Notes: generated by a model from the letters alone, not told the origin. DNA of 64,000 nt from Carallia brachiata (GCA_021464245.1 JADCRB010000012.1:1965999-2029998), one strand, 5' to 3'. Counted from the first letter of the stretch, positions 47,301-58,545 are shown. Numbers and translations: made by a program.

Positions 47301-49182
47301 GCTGATGAGCACCACCTTCAGCACGACCTCTTCAATGAACTTGTCACCATCTTTGGAAAACTATCATGTAAAAGAAATGAAAGAAAAGTTGACAAGCAGG
47401 AAAAAGAACATAAAACAACATTAACACAAAGTCAAAACATTTTTTCAAAAGAATAAATGAACTGCGTTAAACTACGGCCACTGACCATAAGACTTGTAAT
47501 GTCCATGGCGGTTGTCCCAGCAGGAACAACTGTTCTTTGGATTAAAAACTTGTCTGTGCACTCCATATCAGGAGGAGCTACCTTCTGAGCACTTGTTTTG
47601 AGTACATTCAATACAAAAGGACAAGTTGGACAAAACAGCAGAAAGCGGATATGCCACTACACTGTTACAGCACAAAACGGAGTAAAGAATAACGATTTGC
47701 AGTATGATGGAAGCTGTTCTCTAAACATTAAAGCTATAAAGCTAAAAACGAGTTGTACTTTGACGGTCCCAAGGGGGTAATTCCTGCCATATTATGAGGA
47801 TGAGCATTGAGGTAAAGGCTCATCAAAGCCAAGTTTCGTCCACAAGCATGTCCTCTGGTTAAAAATCCATTCGCGGCCCTTCCAAAACTCAAAAGAAGGT
47901 ATTGCAGGCGTACTGACATTCACTACAGTTCTTTTATTTTTCGGGTGAGAAAGAAGGGATGGTGCCCAGCAATTCCACATAGGTGCACAACGACCTTGTG
48001 CCCAAGGAAGGCTCAAATTGACTGGATGGTAATCAATTCCTTGCGCCAGACAGACATCCACTACAGTTGCAGCCGTTTTTCTTGCGCCAAAGGAAAATGG
48101 TGTGACTTAACTATAATGACAGAACACTTAAAGGGCAGGAGGATAATCACTAAATTCCATTAACAGTTTGAAAACTCCATGCCTTACCCTATGGAATAAT
48201 GTTGAGGGATTAATGGTGCTGCCATTTTGCAGCTGAGTTCAAGTTTCAGAGTTTTGCTCATGTTTTCCTCTAGGACTCAAATTTTAGTTTTGTTAGTTAA
48301 TTAGAGATGTTGGACTAGCTGTACAGCCACATGCATGGCTTAGTTTGTAAGATAGTGCTTAACTTTAAATTAGTTTGAATTAGAAAAGTTTAAATTTGAA
48401 TTTGTAAAAGACTGCAACTATAACAGCTAGTTACTTTTGCTGTTTGAATTTGTATTGCTCCTATATAATGAGGGTTTATGATTAATGAAAGTTGAGTGAG
48501 AAAAGAGATCAGTTTGAACTTCAAATCATTGCCTCTTCCTTACTGGAATTTTTCTCCAGCAAGCTCCTTTGTCTATGCTGCAAATCAGAACTTCAAACAC
48601 TAAACCAGAAAATCAAGTTTTCCTTGGCCATCAAAACCAACAAATAACTACAAACCGCAGAGCCAATCACATACGCAGACGTGGGAGAGAGCCAATATCA
48701 CAATTGAATAGCCGAAGATGAGCAGAATACCAGTAACTTCACAAGTTGATTTGAGCAGGACAATGTTAGCAATTGGTTGCACGGCGTATCTCTTTGGGGC
48801 TGTAGTCATAACCTGCCAATATGCCTCTCAAAATCACACTGTCATGCATCCTTACATACAGATTTAACAATTTGCACCCTCTATTCAAATTCAAATCAAA
48901 ACCAACTCGTCAAACCTTGAAAGCAACAGTGTGAGAGAAATTATTTGTGAGTCTCACTGAACACGAGCTTCTCTCGTTCAGTTCAACTACCAAAACAAAA
49001 CAAGTTATTCACAATTAAGATGCATCATAGGTAATTATTTACTTTCATATTAACAAAAATGATCAATAAACAGGAACACGATTAATGTTGAAGGTCCATA
49101 TCCTAAGTAAGCAATGTAATGTGATATACTCACATATAAATTTCGATTCCTCGGGCTCGATTTCCAGAAGTTGCGTACTCAT
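47301..49182 (-). pseudogene. Truncated tandem copy of the VAP gene
   Basis: The minus strand carries exons 1-5 of the VAP gene with introns and the same exon lengths: 49182-49134 (49 nt), 48986-48916 (71), 48812-48731 (82), 47601-47486 (116), 47360-47301 (partial). Peptides: LLEIEPEESKFI, FELNERSSCSVRLTNN, VMTTAPKRYAVQPIANIVLL, KVAPPDMECTDKFLIQRTVV, FSKDGDKFIEEVVLKVVLIS. Homology stops abruptly at 47,301 after CTCATCAGC, so the linker, coiled coil and anchor are lost. The exon 4 acceptor is mutated (GTAG in the intact gene, GTAC here, near 47,602). An LTR retrotransposon splits promoter from start codon. Intron retention shows a segmental tandem duplication. Confidence 0.9.
48308..48599 (+). 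mobile_element. Possible solo LTR inside intron 3 of the VAP copy
   Basis: The third intron of the VAP copy is much longer than in the intact gene (about 1.13 kb versus 0.65 kb). The extra sequence includes a 292-bp stretch beginning TGTTGGAC and ending CAAACA. It has a TATATAA box near 48,461 and an LTR-like ending rich in TTCC/CTC. No clear target-site duplication, so the borders and identity are tentative. Confidence 0.3.
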
Positions 49183-49183
49183 G

Positions 49184-49503
49184 TGTTAGGATCCAGCCCA
49201 GTATGGCTTAGGCCCTATTACTAAATAAGGAGTTGTTGTGGTAGGACGTAATTAGGAATTGGTTGAGTCGGTTGTGTCTAATTGAGTCATTTTGCTGTTT
49301 GTTATTTAGTGAGAGACCATTGAGGGATATATCTGTAAACGACAGACTGTATGAGGGATGCTGAAGTTTGTTATGCAATGTTCCCTCTGATTTCTCTCTC
49401 CAATTTCTCTCTCTTCTAGCTCTCCCTTCTCTTTCTCTTATCTCTCTGGAATTGTTCTCTTTCTCTTCCTTTTTTCCTCTATTTCTGTTACAGGTACGTT
49501 ACA
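49184..49503 (+). repeat. 5' LTR
   Basis: 320 bp, TGTTAGG..GTTACA. CT-rich 3' half with polypyrimidine stretches. Compared with the 3' LTR it carries a T in GAGTTGTTG (49,233). Confidence 0.97.
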
Positions 49504-49505
49504 AC

Positions 49506-49517
49506 TGGTATCAGAGC
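49506..49517 (+). other. Primer-binding site (initiator tRNA-Met)
   Basis: TGGTATCAGAGC begins 2 nt after the 5' LTR. It is complementary to the 3' end of plant initiator methionine tRNA, which primes minus-strand synthesis in most plant LTR retrotransposons. Confidence 0.95.
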
Positions 49518-49563
49518 ACCGATTCCGTGGCTACTCGCTCTGGCTAAGAAACGTGGTGTATCC

Positions 49564-50664
49564 ATGGCGGAGAATACAAGGTTGAAAACGATGGATGAAT
49601 AGGTCAAGAAGCATGACCAGCAGCTACAAGCTGTTATGGACAAGCTTCAGCTGCTGGAGGCGCTCCCGAGTTAAATGGATTCCTTCCGAGCTGAAACACA
49701 GTCCGCTATTCACCAGTTTCAGGACACTTTTCGTTCTGAAACTTAGGCCTCCTTTAAACAATTGATGGATTTGTTGTCTGTTTCTTCGAAGGACAAGGCA
49801 GCAGTTACGGAGACCCCTTTTATGGCATCGGCTCGTGGGATTTTGCCGTCTCCAAGAATTCAACCCTTGGATTCTGGGGATATCAGTCTCAAAGGCTCAC
49901 AATCTCCTGCTTACAGCAACACTCCTGCTCTGAAACCCCCAAAAATCAAGCTCCCACGCTTTGAGGGTGACGACCCGCGGGAATGGCTCCGCAAATGTGA
50001 CCGATTCTTCAGGATGTACAACATTGCTGAGGGCTCCAAGTTAGAGACAGTGGCTATGTACCTTGACAGTAAGGCCGATGTCTGGTTTCAAGGGTGGGTC
50101 ACGGAAAAACCGGCAGCAACGTGGTCCCTATTCCAGTCGGATTTGTGCCGTCGTTTTGGGGATCCTTCCTACCCAGATGCTTACGAGGAAATTAAACGGC
50201 TCAAGCAAACGGGATCTGTACGGGACTACCAGGAGCAGTTTGAAGAACTCCGGTCACTGGTTCTCGCGTCGAATCCATCTATGGAGGATACCTTTTTTAT
50301 TTCCAGCTTTCTCAGCGGGTTGAGTGATGAAATCCGGCCATTGCTGAAGATTTTGAAGCCCAAATTCCTGGAGGAGGTTTTTGGGATGGCTACTTTACAG
50401 GAGGTTGCTGTGGAGGCGGCGGCCAAGAAACACCAAGCCATTAAAACCGCAACAACTACTGTAAGTCAATCATCTCCTCGTACTTTTAGCTCTAATATTC
50501 AGAAGCCAGTGCTATTTAAGGGTGAACGGAAGTCATGGGAGGATGAAAGGAAATTCAGGGATTGTTTTCGTTGCGGCGAAAAATATTCTTATGGCCATCA
50601 ATGTCAAAAGAAACCGCAGGTTCATGCTATTGAGGTTCAGGAGGAGCAAACAGCTGGTGAATAG
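49564..50664 (+). pseudogene. Retrotransposon gag region, broken by stops
   Basis: One frame runs from the ATG at 49,564. It contains stops at 49,600 (TAG), 49,672 (TAA), 49,744 (TAG) and, at the gag/pol junction, 50,662 (TAG). The 300-codon open part (49,762-50,661) has the Ty3/gypsy capsid-type region (LPRFEGDDPREWLRKCDRFF, SVRDYQEQFEELRSLV, FLSGLSDEIRP) and a zinc knuckle CFRCGEKYSYGHQC near the end. Gag packages element RNA in virus-like particles. Translation from the downstream ATG at 49,765 would yield an N-terminally shortened Gag, so partial function cannot be excluded. Confidence 0.93.
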
Positions 50665-53600
50665 GCCTCAGAGAAATCACCACCAGAGGAACTAGCTGAG
50701 GAGGATTCCGACGAAATTTCACTTAATGCCATCACCGGAAGCTCGGGTCACAGCACTCTCAAGCTTTCTGGTTATATGGAGGTTCGTTTGATACCATTGG
50801 GAGCGTGCGACGTCGTTCTTGGTGTCGATTGGCTTAAAATGTACAGCCCACTGGTCTTGGATTATAATGCCATGACACTCTCTTTTTCACGTGAGGGACA
50901 GACCATTGTTTTATCGGGCCATGCTCACGATGTTGGATCTACTACAGTAACTGAGACAAAGTTGGAAAATCTCATTAAAAAGTCAGGCCCAGGGACCCAG
51001 GCCCACTTCTTTGCATTAGTCACGTCTCCAGCTCAGCTAAATATACCAGAAGTCCTTCAGCCCTTATTCCACGAGTTTGCCGATGTGTTCGCAGAGCCTC
51101 AGTCATTACCCCCACCTCGCGAACATGACCACAAAATTCCCTTAATAGCCAGTGCAGCTCCGGTGAACATTAGACCTTATCGCTATCCGCACCATCTTAA
51201 GGCAGAAATCGAGAAACAAGTGCAAAGTCTATTGTCCTCTCAGCTAATACAAAATAGCTCGAGCCCGTTTGCTTCGCTGGTACTCATGGTGAAAAAGAAG
51301 GACGACACTTGGCGAATGTGCGTGGACTACCGGCAATTGAACGCCATTACAGTGAAAGATAAGTTTCCCATCCCAATTATTGATGATTTACTTGATGAGT
51401 TGCAGGGATCAAAAAATTTTTCTAAGCTTGATCTTCGAGCTGGGTATCATCAGATCAGGGTGAGGGATGAGGATGTGGAGAAAACTGCTTTTCAGACACA
51501 CCAAGGGCACTACGAGTTCAAAGTAATGCCGTTTGGTCTCACAAATGCCCCAGCAACTTTCCAATCCCTGATGAATCAGATTTTTGCCACCTTCTTGCGG
51601 AAATTTGTCCTTGTTTTTTTTGACGATATTCTCGTTTACAGCAAAGGAATGGCTGAGCATGTGAGGCACTTGAAGCAAGTTCTCTTGTTATTGCGTAAAC
51701 ACCAATTGTTTGCAAAACTTACCAAATGTTCCTTTGGACAAGAGAAAATTGAATATTTGGGCCACATAATTACCGAGGCGGGTGTGACCACCGATCCATC
51801 GAAGGTGGAAGCAATGAGTTTGTGGCCTATCCCTACATCCGTTAAAGCATTGCGGGGGTTCCTTGGGTTGACCGGGTACTACCGGAAATTTATTCAGGGC
51901 TATGGGATTATAAGCAAGCCGTTGACTGATTTATTGAGGAAGGATAGTTTTCGGTGGAGTCAAGAGTCCCAGGAGGCATTTGAAAAGCTCAAACGTGCCA
52001 TGTGTCAGGCTCCTGTATTGGCCCTGCCTGATTACACTAAGGTATTTGTTATCGAAACTGATGCGTGTGATGCAGGAATGGGGGCAGTTCTTATGCAGGA
52101 AGGCCATCCCTTGGCCTATTTGAGTAAGCCGTTCAATAACCGAAGCAAGGGGCTCTCCATCTATGAGAAGGAGCTGCTGGCAATCATTATGGCCATTACC
52201 AAATGGCGCCACTACTTGGAAGGGAACCAATTCGTCATCAAAACCGACCATGAAAGCATCAAGCACCTTCTACAACAACGCCTCCACACATATGTGCAGC
52301 AGAAGGGAATCACAAAGCTACTGGGCCTTGACTATGTTATCCACTATAAGAAAGGGAGTGAAAATAAGGCAGCTGATGTGTTGTCAAGGCAAGGAGTATT
52401 TTGTTGTTTATCAATTTCAGCGGTGGTTCCTAGTTGGGTAGGGGAAGTAAAGTCGAGCTATACAAGAGATGAGGTAGTAGCCGAGACTATAACGGCGGCA
52501 GCGGCAACTGGACAGCAAGGTCCTCACACCAAATTTGCATATAGGAGTGGCATTCTTTGGCATAAGGGCCGGATATATATTGGTAGCCATACCAATCTAC
52601 GGGAGCAGTTAATCCGAGTGATGCACGACTCTGCCATTGGTGGTCATTCTGGGTTTCGTCCAACATATGAAAGACTGAAAAAGCATTTTTTCTGGCCAGG
52701 TATGAAGAAGGCCGTGAGGCAGTGGGTGCAAGCTTGTGAGACTTGTCAACGTTGTAAGACCGAAAATGTTGCTTATCCCGGGTTGCTGCAACCATTACCT
52801 GTTCCCGAGCAGGCTTGGAGCCATATTGCTATGGATTTTGTGGAGGGGTTGCCTACTTCGGAGGGTAAGAATGTGATTTTGGTTGTGGTTGATCGATTCA
52901 CAAAGGTTGCTCACTTTATTGGGTTGAGTCACCCGTTTACTGCACCTGGGGTTGCTAGACTTTTCTTTGAGCATGTTTTTAAACTCCATGGCCTTCCTCA
53001 AACGATTGTGTCAGACCGGGACAAAGTTTTTACAAGTTACTTTTGGCAAGAATTGTTTAAGTTGGAAGGTACTGGCTTGCATTTGAGTACGGCATATCAC
53101 TCGCAAACGGACGGGCAAACTGAGAGGCTGAATCGCTGCCTAGAAAGCTACCTACGATGCATGTGTTTTTTGAAGCCTACCCGCTGGTATAAATGGCTGC
53201 CATTGGCCGAGTGGTGGTACAACACCACCTTCCATTCTGCCATCAACATGACTCCTTTTGAAGCACTTTATGGATATGCTCCACCACACTTAACTGCTCT
53301 GCCGGCTATTGACACCAAGATGGCTTCTTTGGCGGAATTCTTCAAAGAAAGGCAAGCAGTCGTGTCACTGTTGAAGGAGCAGTTGCACCGTGCTCAGCAA
53401 CGGATGAAGTTCTATGCCGATAAAAAGCGTTCTGAGAGGACTCTGGTGGTGGGAGATTGGGTTTATCTCAAATTGCAGCCTTACAAACAGACTTCTGCAG
53501 CAGTCCGAAGTAATTTGAAGCTCGCTTCCAAATTTTATGGACCATATAAAGTGATTGAAAAAATTGGGCATCCGGTGTTCCATGTCTCTGTTCTTAAAAA

Positions 53601-53826
53601 GTCAGTAAAGCCTGGGGCCAGCGCCAGTCAGCAACCACCTTTGGTCGGCAAGGATGGCCAATTTAAAATGGAACCTTTGGCTGTGATTGGGCGTAGGATG
53701 GTTCAGAGGAAAAACATGGCAACAACTCAAGTGTTGGTTCATTGGGCCAATATGATCCCTAAAGAGGCTACTTGGGAAGATCTTCCTTTTATTCAATCTC
53801 AATTTCCAGAGTTTAATTTTTATTAA
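50665..53826 (+). pseudogene. Retrotransposon pol region (RT, RNase H, integrase, chromodomain)
   Basis: Continues the gag frame after the TAG at 50,662, open to the TAA at 53,824-53,826. Residues are numbered from the ATG at 50,776. Only the end of the protease domain remains (LGACDVVLGVDWLKM, 9-22); its catalytic D-S/T-G segment is missing. RT about 135-320 includes LDLRAGYHQI and the FDDIL active site (282-286). RNase H about 423-537 (ETDACDAGMGAVL, AADVLSR). Integrase zinc finger H617, H624, C654, C657, then D687, D747, E783 (a DD35E core). GPY-like segment 921-931 is joined directly to HPVFHVS, lacking about 15 residues usual between them. Chromodomain about 965-1005 (VLVHWANMIPKEATWEDL). 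Confidence 0.95.
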
Positions 53827-53848
53827 TCCTTGGGACAAGGATTCTTTC

Positions 53849-53861
53849 AAGGGGAAGGCAG
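53849..53861 (+). other. Polypurine tract
   Basis: AAGGGGAAGGCAG lies immediately upstream of the 3' LTR, one base from its first T. It is the expected plus-strand primer site of reverse transcription. Confidence 0.85.
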
Positions 53862-53862
53862 T

Positions 53863-54182
53863 TGTTAGGATCCAGCCCAGTATGGCTTAGGCCCTATTAC
53901 TAAATAAGGAGCTGTTGTGGTAGGACGTAATTAGGAATTGGTTGAGTCGGTTGTGTCTAATTGAGTCATTTTGCTGTTTGTTATTTAGTGAGAGACCATT
54001 GAGGGATATATCTGTAAACGACAGACTGTATGAGGGATGCTGAAGTTTGTTATGCAATGTTCCCTCTGATTTCTCTCTCCAATTTCTCTCTCTTCTAGCT
54101 CTCCCTTCTCTTTCTCTTATCTCTCTGGAATTGTTCTCTTTCTCTTCCTTTTTTCCTCTATTTCTGTTACAGGTACGTTACA
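53863..54182 (+). repeat. 3' LTR
   Basis: 320 bp, identical to the 5' LTR except for one base (C in GAGCTGTTG). Confidence 0.97.
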
Positions 54183-54187
54183 TCATG

Positions 54188-55440
54188 ATTCTTCTCCTCT
54201 TTCTTTTTTCTCAATCAATTCAATATCTCCAGTTTACATAATCAAAACATGCCATAAATACCATGCTCTTGGCTTTTTTTTTTTTTTTTTTTGATTCTCA
54301 TGAATAATTTACAATCATTGTTGTGAGAACTGGAGCGGACCGATCAATCAGATCGGTTTAATTGGTGACCAGTCAGAAGTCTGGTCTGGTTTATGGCTGA
54401 ACTTTTGAAAAAATTCGGACTAGTTAAAATTGATAAAAAAATAGTTAAAATTGATAAAAATTGAACCAATTAGATAGGTTCAAATCAGATCATAAAATTT
54501 ATAAATTATAATTTAATCTCAAATTTTATTTAAATTATAATTTATGCTCTAAATTTATTTAAAAATTTTAATTTAATTTTAAATTTGATCAAAATTTTCA
54601 ATTTAATCCTTAAAACTAAAAAATTTAATATTTAATCATTATTTATAAGTATAATTTTTTTAATTACTTTTATACATATATATATATTATTAAATATTAG
54701 TTTAAATACTGGTTCAACTTTAAACTACTAATATTTTCAATTCGATAATTAGTTCGATTCTGAAAATCTTGTTTAAAATGACTAACATTTTTCTTCTTCT
54801 TTTTTTTTTTTATTGGATTTTCTGCTCAAATCCATGATGAAAATTAAAATAATAAATCACATACAAAAACAAAAAGCTTTTGAATTCAGAAAACGAAATG
54901 ATCTCCTAGCTTAAGAATTCAAAGAGAGGCGAAAAACTAAACGGCACCCTACATAACATTTAAGGCGCATAACACTGTAGCCTGTAGCCGATCCACAGAA
55001 CTTTTTGATTGAACCAAACTCGAAACAGTTAGTTTAGAACCATATAGTGAAAAAATTCCAAAAGAAAAAAAAAAAAAAGGAAAAAGATGAGAGAGTGAAA
55101 CGACGACGTGTGCATGAAAGTCATCTCCTCGGTAGAGTCCAAACGGATATGACACGGACTCCAAGGCCGACAAAAAAGCGAAAAATGCCTGGACAGGCGG
55201 AACAAAATCGTTTAGCATTCTATCTCCATCTTCGATTTAACCGACGACGTTTAGTATGACGAAAGAGCGAGAGACAGCGCGAGATTCGCCGGAGCTACGC
55301 GCAACGACTGGGGTAATGGGAGCGAAATGACTGCGGCGTGCGTATACGGCGCGCGCGTGGTAGGTCCGGTACACAATACTAGCAGACCGTTGTAAGCGTA
55401 ACGGCCCGTCTAACCGACCGGCCTCTTGATCTTGATTTGA
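54188..55440 (-). other. Displaced promoter/leader of the VAP copy, with an insertion
   Basis: The minus-strand sequence beyond the retrotransposon matches the upstream region of the intact VAP gene (CCATAAATACCATGCTCTT.., GAATTCAGAAAACGAAATGATCTC.., GAAACGACGACGTGTG.., GAGTCCAAACGG against 42,570-43,100). It is the 5' region of the truncated VAP copy, cut off from it by 5 kb. About 54,315-54,830 has no counterpart in the intact gene. It contains GGTTTAATTGGTGACCAG-like and GGTTCAACTTTAAA-like words, suggesting a further old insertion. Confidence 0.65.
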
Positions 55441-56975
55441 TATCCATATATATATATATATATATATAAAAGAAAATGTATATACCCGGTATTTATTGTA
55501 TTGATTTTTGTTCTGAATGAAACTGTAATTGTTGTTTTTGAAATGAAAATTAATATTTTTATAATACTTGTTATTTTTACATTTCAAAAATATCAATTAC
55601 GGTTTTAAAAATAACAGATACGGTTTATTTCGAAACAAAATTCGAAACATTTTACGTGACTCATATAAACTTACTCCTTTTTTTAATTCATTGTAGCTGT
55701 TAAAACAACTGTTAAGAAAAGAGAATTGTATGAATAAATTTTGTTTTTGAATCTTAGATGATGATTGACAGTTATTACTCGAAATCATTCAGATTATGAT
55801 TAATAATTTATACAGGATTTCCATTTTTTTTCTCGACTATAGTCCAGTCTACAAGGACAGTAAAATAATTTTATATTGCATATGAGATACAATGTACAGG
55901 AATTTTATCGGTAAAATCTTATGTATATTTTATAAGATATTATTCATGTAATATAAATCTTGTATTCTGAAAAAAAAAAAAATCATGTAATATAAATCTT
56001 GAAACTTTTTTACTTTTTGTTAATTTAATTTTTATTGCAAAGTAATTAATCAAACTATTTCTCTACTAAATTAATAATTAATATGCAACTATTGACTATC
56101 GAATTCAAACAAAATATGTTATTAGCAATTATATTTGAAATTCAATTGTAAAAATCTTTCAAAATTTATGATTTCTTAATCATCAGTCCCAGATGTTTGA
56201 AAAAGGTTTTTTTTGTACTTTTGTGAATCCTTCCTCTATTTAAAAACCTCTCTCTCTAAATTCTCTCTTTCTATTCACCACAACAAAACCCTTCCTCAAT
56301 CCTTCCTCTATTTAAAAACCTATTCCGCCATCACCGTATGACAATAGCCTTGTTATCTCCTTTAGAATTATTTGGGATGTTTTCTGCTTTATATTTCGGC
56401 AACGAGTCTTTTATTATTATCTCTATTCAGTCAGATTAAATTTAATTAATTCTTTGTAGTTAGATAAGTTTAATTGTTAATTAGCTTGTATCCTCGTATT
56501 GAGGGTTGTGTCTTAATGGACTTCGAGTTCAGTTTGTGAAAAGTCTATATAACTTTATGAATTGTAGGTCATTTGTGCTGTATTGTTCCCCGCACTACAC
56601 AAATAGTTTTTAATGCCGGTTACGTTGACCCTCTGTACCATTTTTTAAAATAATATTAATACAACAATTTTTTTGCATTAAAAAGAAAAAGACTGTCTTT
56701 TGAAAAAAAAAAAAAAAATTTTGCAGAAAGGGGAAATAATAGACAGAAAGAATAAATCCCAAAGTCCATTTCTCGATTTGTTTGACTTGTTGCCACGGGT
56801 TGGAGAATATATTTCAAACTCGTAACGGCCATTTTTGTTAGTCCTTAAAAAATATATAATAAAAAAAATATTAGACCTCCTCTCCCATATAGATTAGAAT
56901 AAAAATCCCTCTCCCAATAGAAGTCCCTCCCCCATGCGGATATGAGTATAATTTAGGAAGGAGCGCCACTGTCCA

Positions 56976-57016
<41 letters not shown>

Positions 57017-57189
57017 AGGCTCTTCTCAATTTGGGGGTAGCCCCTTCTTCTCAATGTGGTTTTTTTGGTTTTTTATTTTCTTTCTCGTCTGAAAAAAAAT
57101 AATTCTGGGTTTTCTTTTTTTTTTTGTCCTTTCCTTTTTTTTTTTTTTTTTGGGTTGTGATCAATTTGCTGGCGGTTTGAGCGGTGTTT
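55441..57189. other. AT-rich DNA with TA microsatellites; no gene recognised
   Basis: (TA)n runs lie at about 55,447-55,468 and 56,976-57,011. A 22-bp direct repeat (TCCTTCCTCTATTTAAAAAC..) occurs near 56,229 and 56,299, within promoter-like sequence. No coding region on either strand. Confidence 0.5.
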
Positions 57190-58040
57190 TTATTCTTATG
57201 GGATTGTCTGATTTCGTAGTCTTTAATTGGGGAATTCAGTGTCGGTGTTGATTGTGGAGTTCTTAAGACTTTCTCGGTTTTTTTTATTCATTCTTTAATG
57301 ATTTCAGTTGGGAATTTGTTTTCGGTGTTTGTCCTTGGTTCTTGTACTGCTTGTTAATATTGGTTGAATATTTTTCTCTTCTTTTCCCCCTTTTTTCGGT
57401 TTTCTAGCATGTTGTAAAGTATTGCTATTAAAACAGCAAGAAATCATCGAGACACCGGTTATAGAAGTTTATTGAATTTAGCTGGAAAGGAATAAAGACA
57501 ACAACCAACGGAGCAAAGATAAGCTGATAAGTTCTAGATTTGACAACAATTTCAACACTATTCCCAGTTCCCTGATTTCAATTGTTACCTCGCTTTCATT
57601 CTAGTTACCTCGCTTTCATTCTTGCCCATGCCCAGGTAACCTCTTTTTGTCGATTGGGTATTGTTTGTTTCTATCTTTCTTTCTCGTGAAATCATAGTTC
57701 TGGGTTTTCTTTTTCTTTCTTTCCTTGTACTGAAGTCATGATCTTTGATTGGGGAATCCAGTTTGGGGGTTGATTGTGGAGTTCTTGAGTGATGAGTCTT
57801 TCTTTGTTCTCTTTATTCTTTCTTGAATGATTTCAGTTGAGAATTTGAATTTGATATTTGTTCTAGTTCTTGTGTTGCTTTACAATGGTGATTTGGTTTA
57901 TCTTGAATCTTTTTATCCTCTTCACCCACTCTTTTGGGTTCTCTTGCATGTTGTAGAATAGTGCTTTAAATCATCAAGACATCAGTTATAAAAATAATTC
58001 AATTTATCTAGAAAAGGATAAAGACAACAACTTGATGACC
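57190..58040 (+). repeat. Tandem duplication, about 0.55-kb period
   Basis: About 57,200-57,500 and 57,725-58,035 align (CTTTRATTGGGGAATYCAGT, GTTGATTGTGGAGTTCTT, ATGATTTCAGTTG, GCATGTTGTA, AATCATCRAGACA, AAAGACAACAAC). By eye about 80% identical. Probably intron sequence of the transportin relic that follows. Confidence 0.7.
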
Positions 58041-58156
58041 CTTCCATTTGCAATTACGTGAATTTTCTGAAAGGAATTCCAAAGAAGAAGGATCAACCCT
58101 GAAAGTTTTTCCAATATTGCTAGCAGATTGCAATGTTATACGTGAATTGCTTGCAG

Positions 58157-58545
58157 GCTCTATAGGTAAATCAAAATCTCAAGGGTTGTTTGCTCTTGCT
58201 CATGATCCTACCCCAGAAGACAGGAAACTGGTGAATATTTTGTCCCATGCTTATTGTAATTGGATCTTCGGATATTTTTCCTTGCCCCAAATAGCTGGTA
58301 ACTGTGTAGTATTTTTGGTTGGTTACCTCATGGTTTTTGTGAAGATAGTTTCATCTTGTGTGCATTACCTTCATTGTTACATCTGGGCTTCTTGTAAGTT
58401 TTTGGTTATAGAAAGAATAGCAGGATGATGAATTTGTTCCATTTGCTTTGCCCTGTTGATCCGTTTGTCTTCTCTCTGTGTTGAACAGATTTGGGGTTGC
58501 TTTTGCTCAGCTAACAGAGGTTCGTCCATCTTTCCTGAGGCGATT
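58157..58545 (+). pseudogene. Transportin-1 fragment (N-terminal half)
   Basis: Two plus-strand blocks match plant transportin around residues 200-250. Block 58,157-58,230, after a TTGCAG acceptor, gives KSKSQGLFALAHDPTPEDRK then L, against the family's QGLFVLANDP..VRKLV. Block 58,489 to about 58,545, after AACAG, gives FGVAFAQLTEVRPSFLR. The exon border between them retains an intron. No flanking transportin exons were recognised. It comes from a different part of the gene than the relic at 12-14 kb and is in the opposite orientation. Its base changes are few relative to the family, but it is too short to function. Confidence 0.78.

Larger units (their letters stand above)
49179..54187 (+). 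mobile_element. Young Ty3/gypsy chromodomain LTR retrotransposon (defective)
   Basis: A complete 4,999-bp element (49,184-54,182) with 5-bp target duplications TCATG at 49,179-49,183 and 54,183-54,187. The 320-bp LTRs begin TGTTAGG and end GTTACA and differ at one site (T at 49,233, C at the matching 53,912). A primer-binding site complementary to initiator tRNA-Met (TGGTATCAGAGC) starts at 49,506. A polypurine tract AAGGGGAAGGCAG lies at 53,849-53,861. Gag, then RT, RNase H, integrase and chromodomain occur in one frame, the order of Ty3/gypsy. Four in-frame stops and two internal deletions disable it. Near-identical LTRs imply insertion within roughly 0.1-0.3 My at usual plant rates. Confidence 0.98.

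Noticed and set aside
47734..48163. ORFs inside intron 3 of the VAP copy
   Set aside because: No family resemblance and overlapping frames on both strands; more likely inserted non-coding DNA.
51409..53850. Several ORFs of 60-111 residues antisense to the retrotransposon pol region
   Set aside because: Shadows of the strongly coding plus-strand frame.
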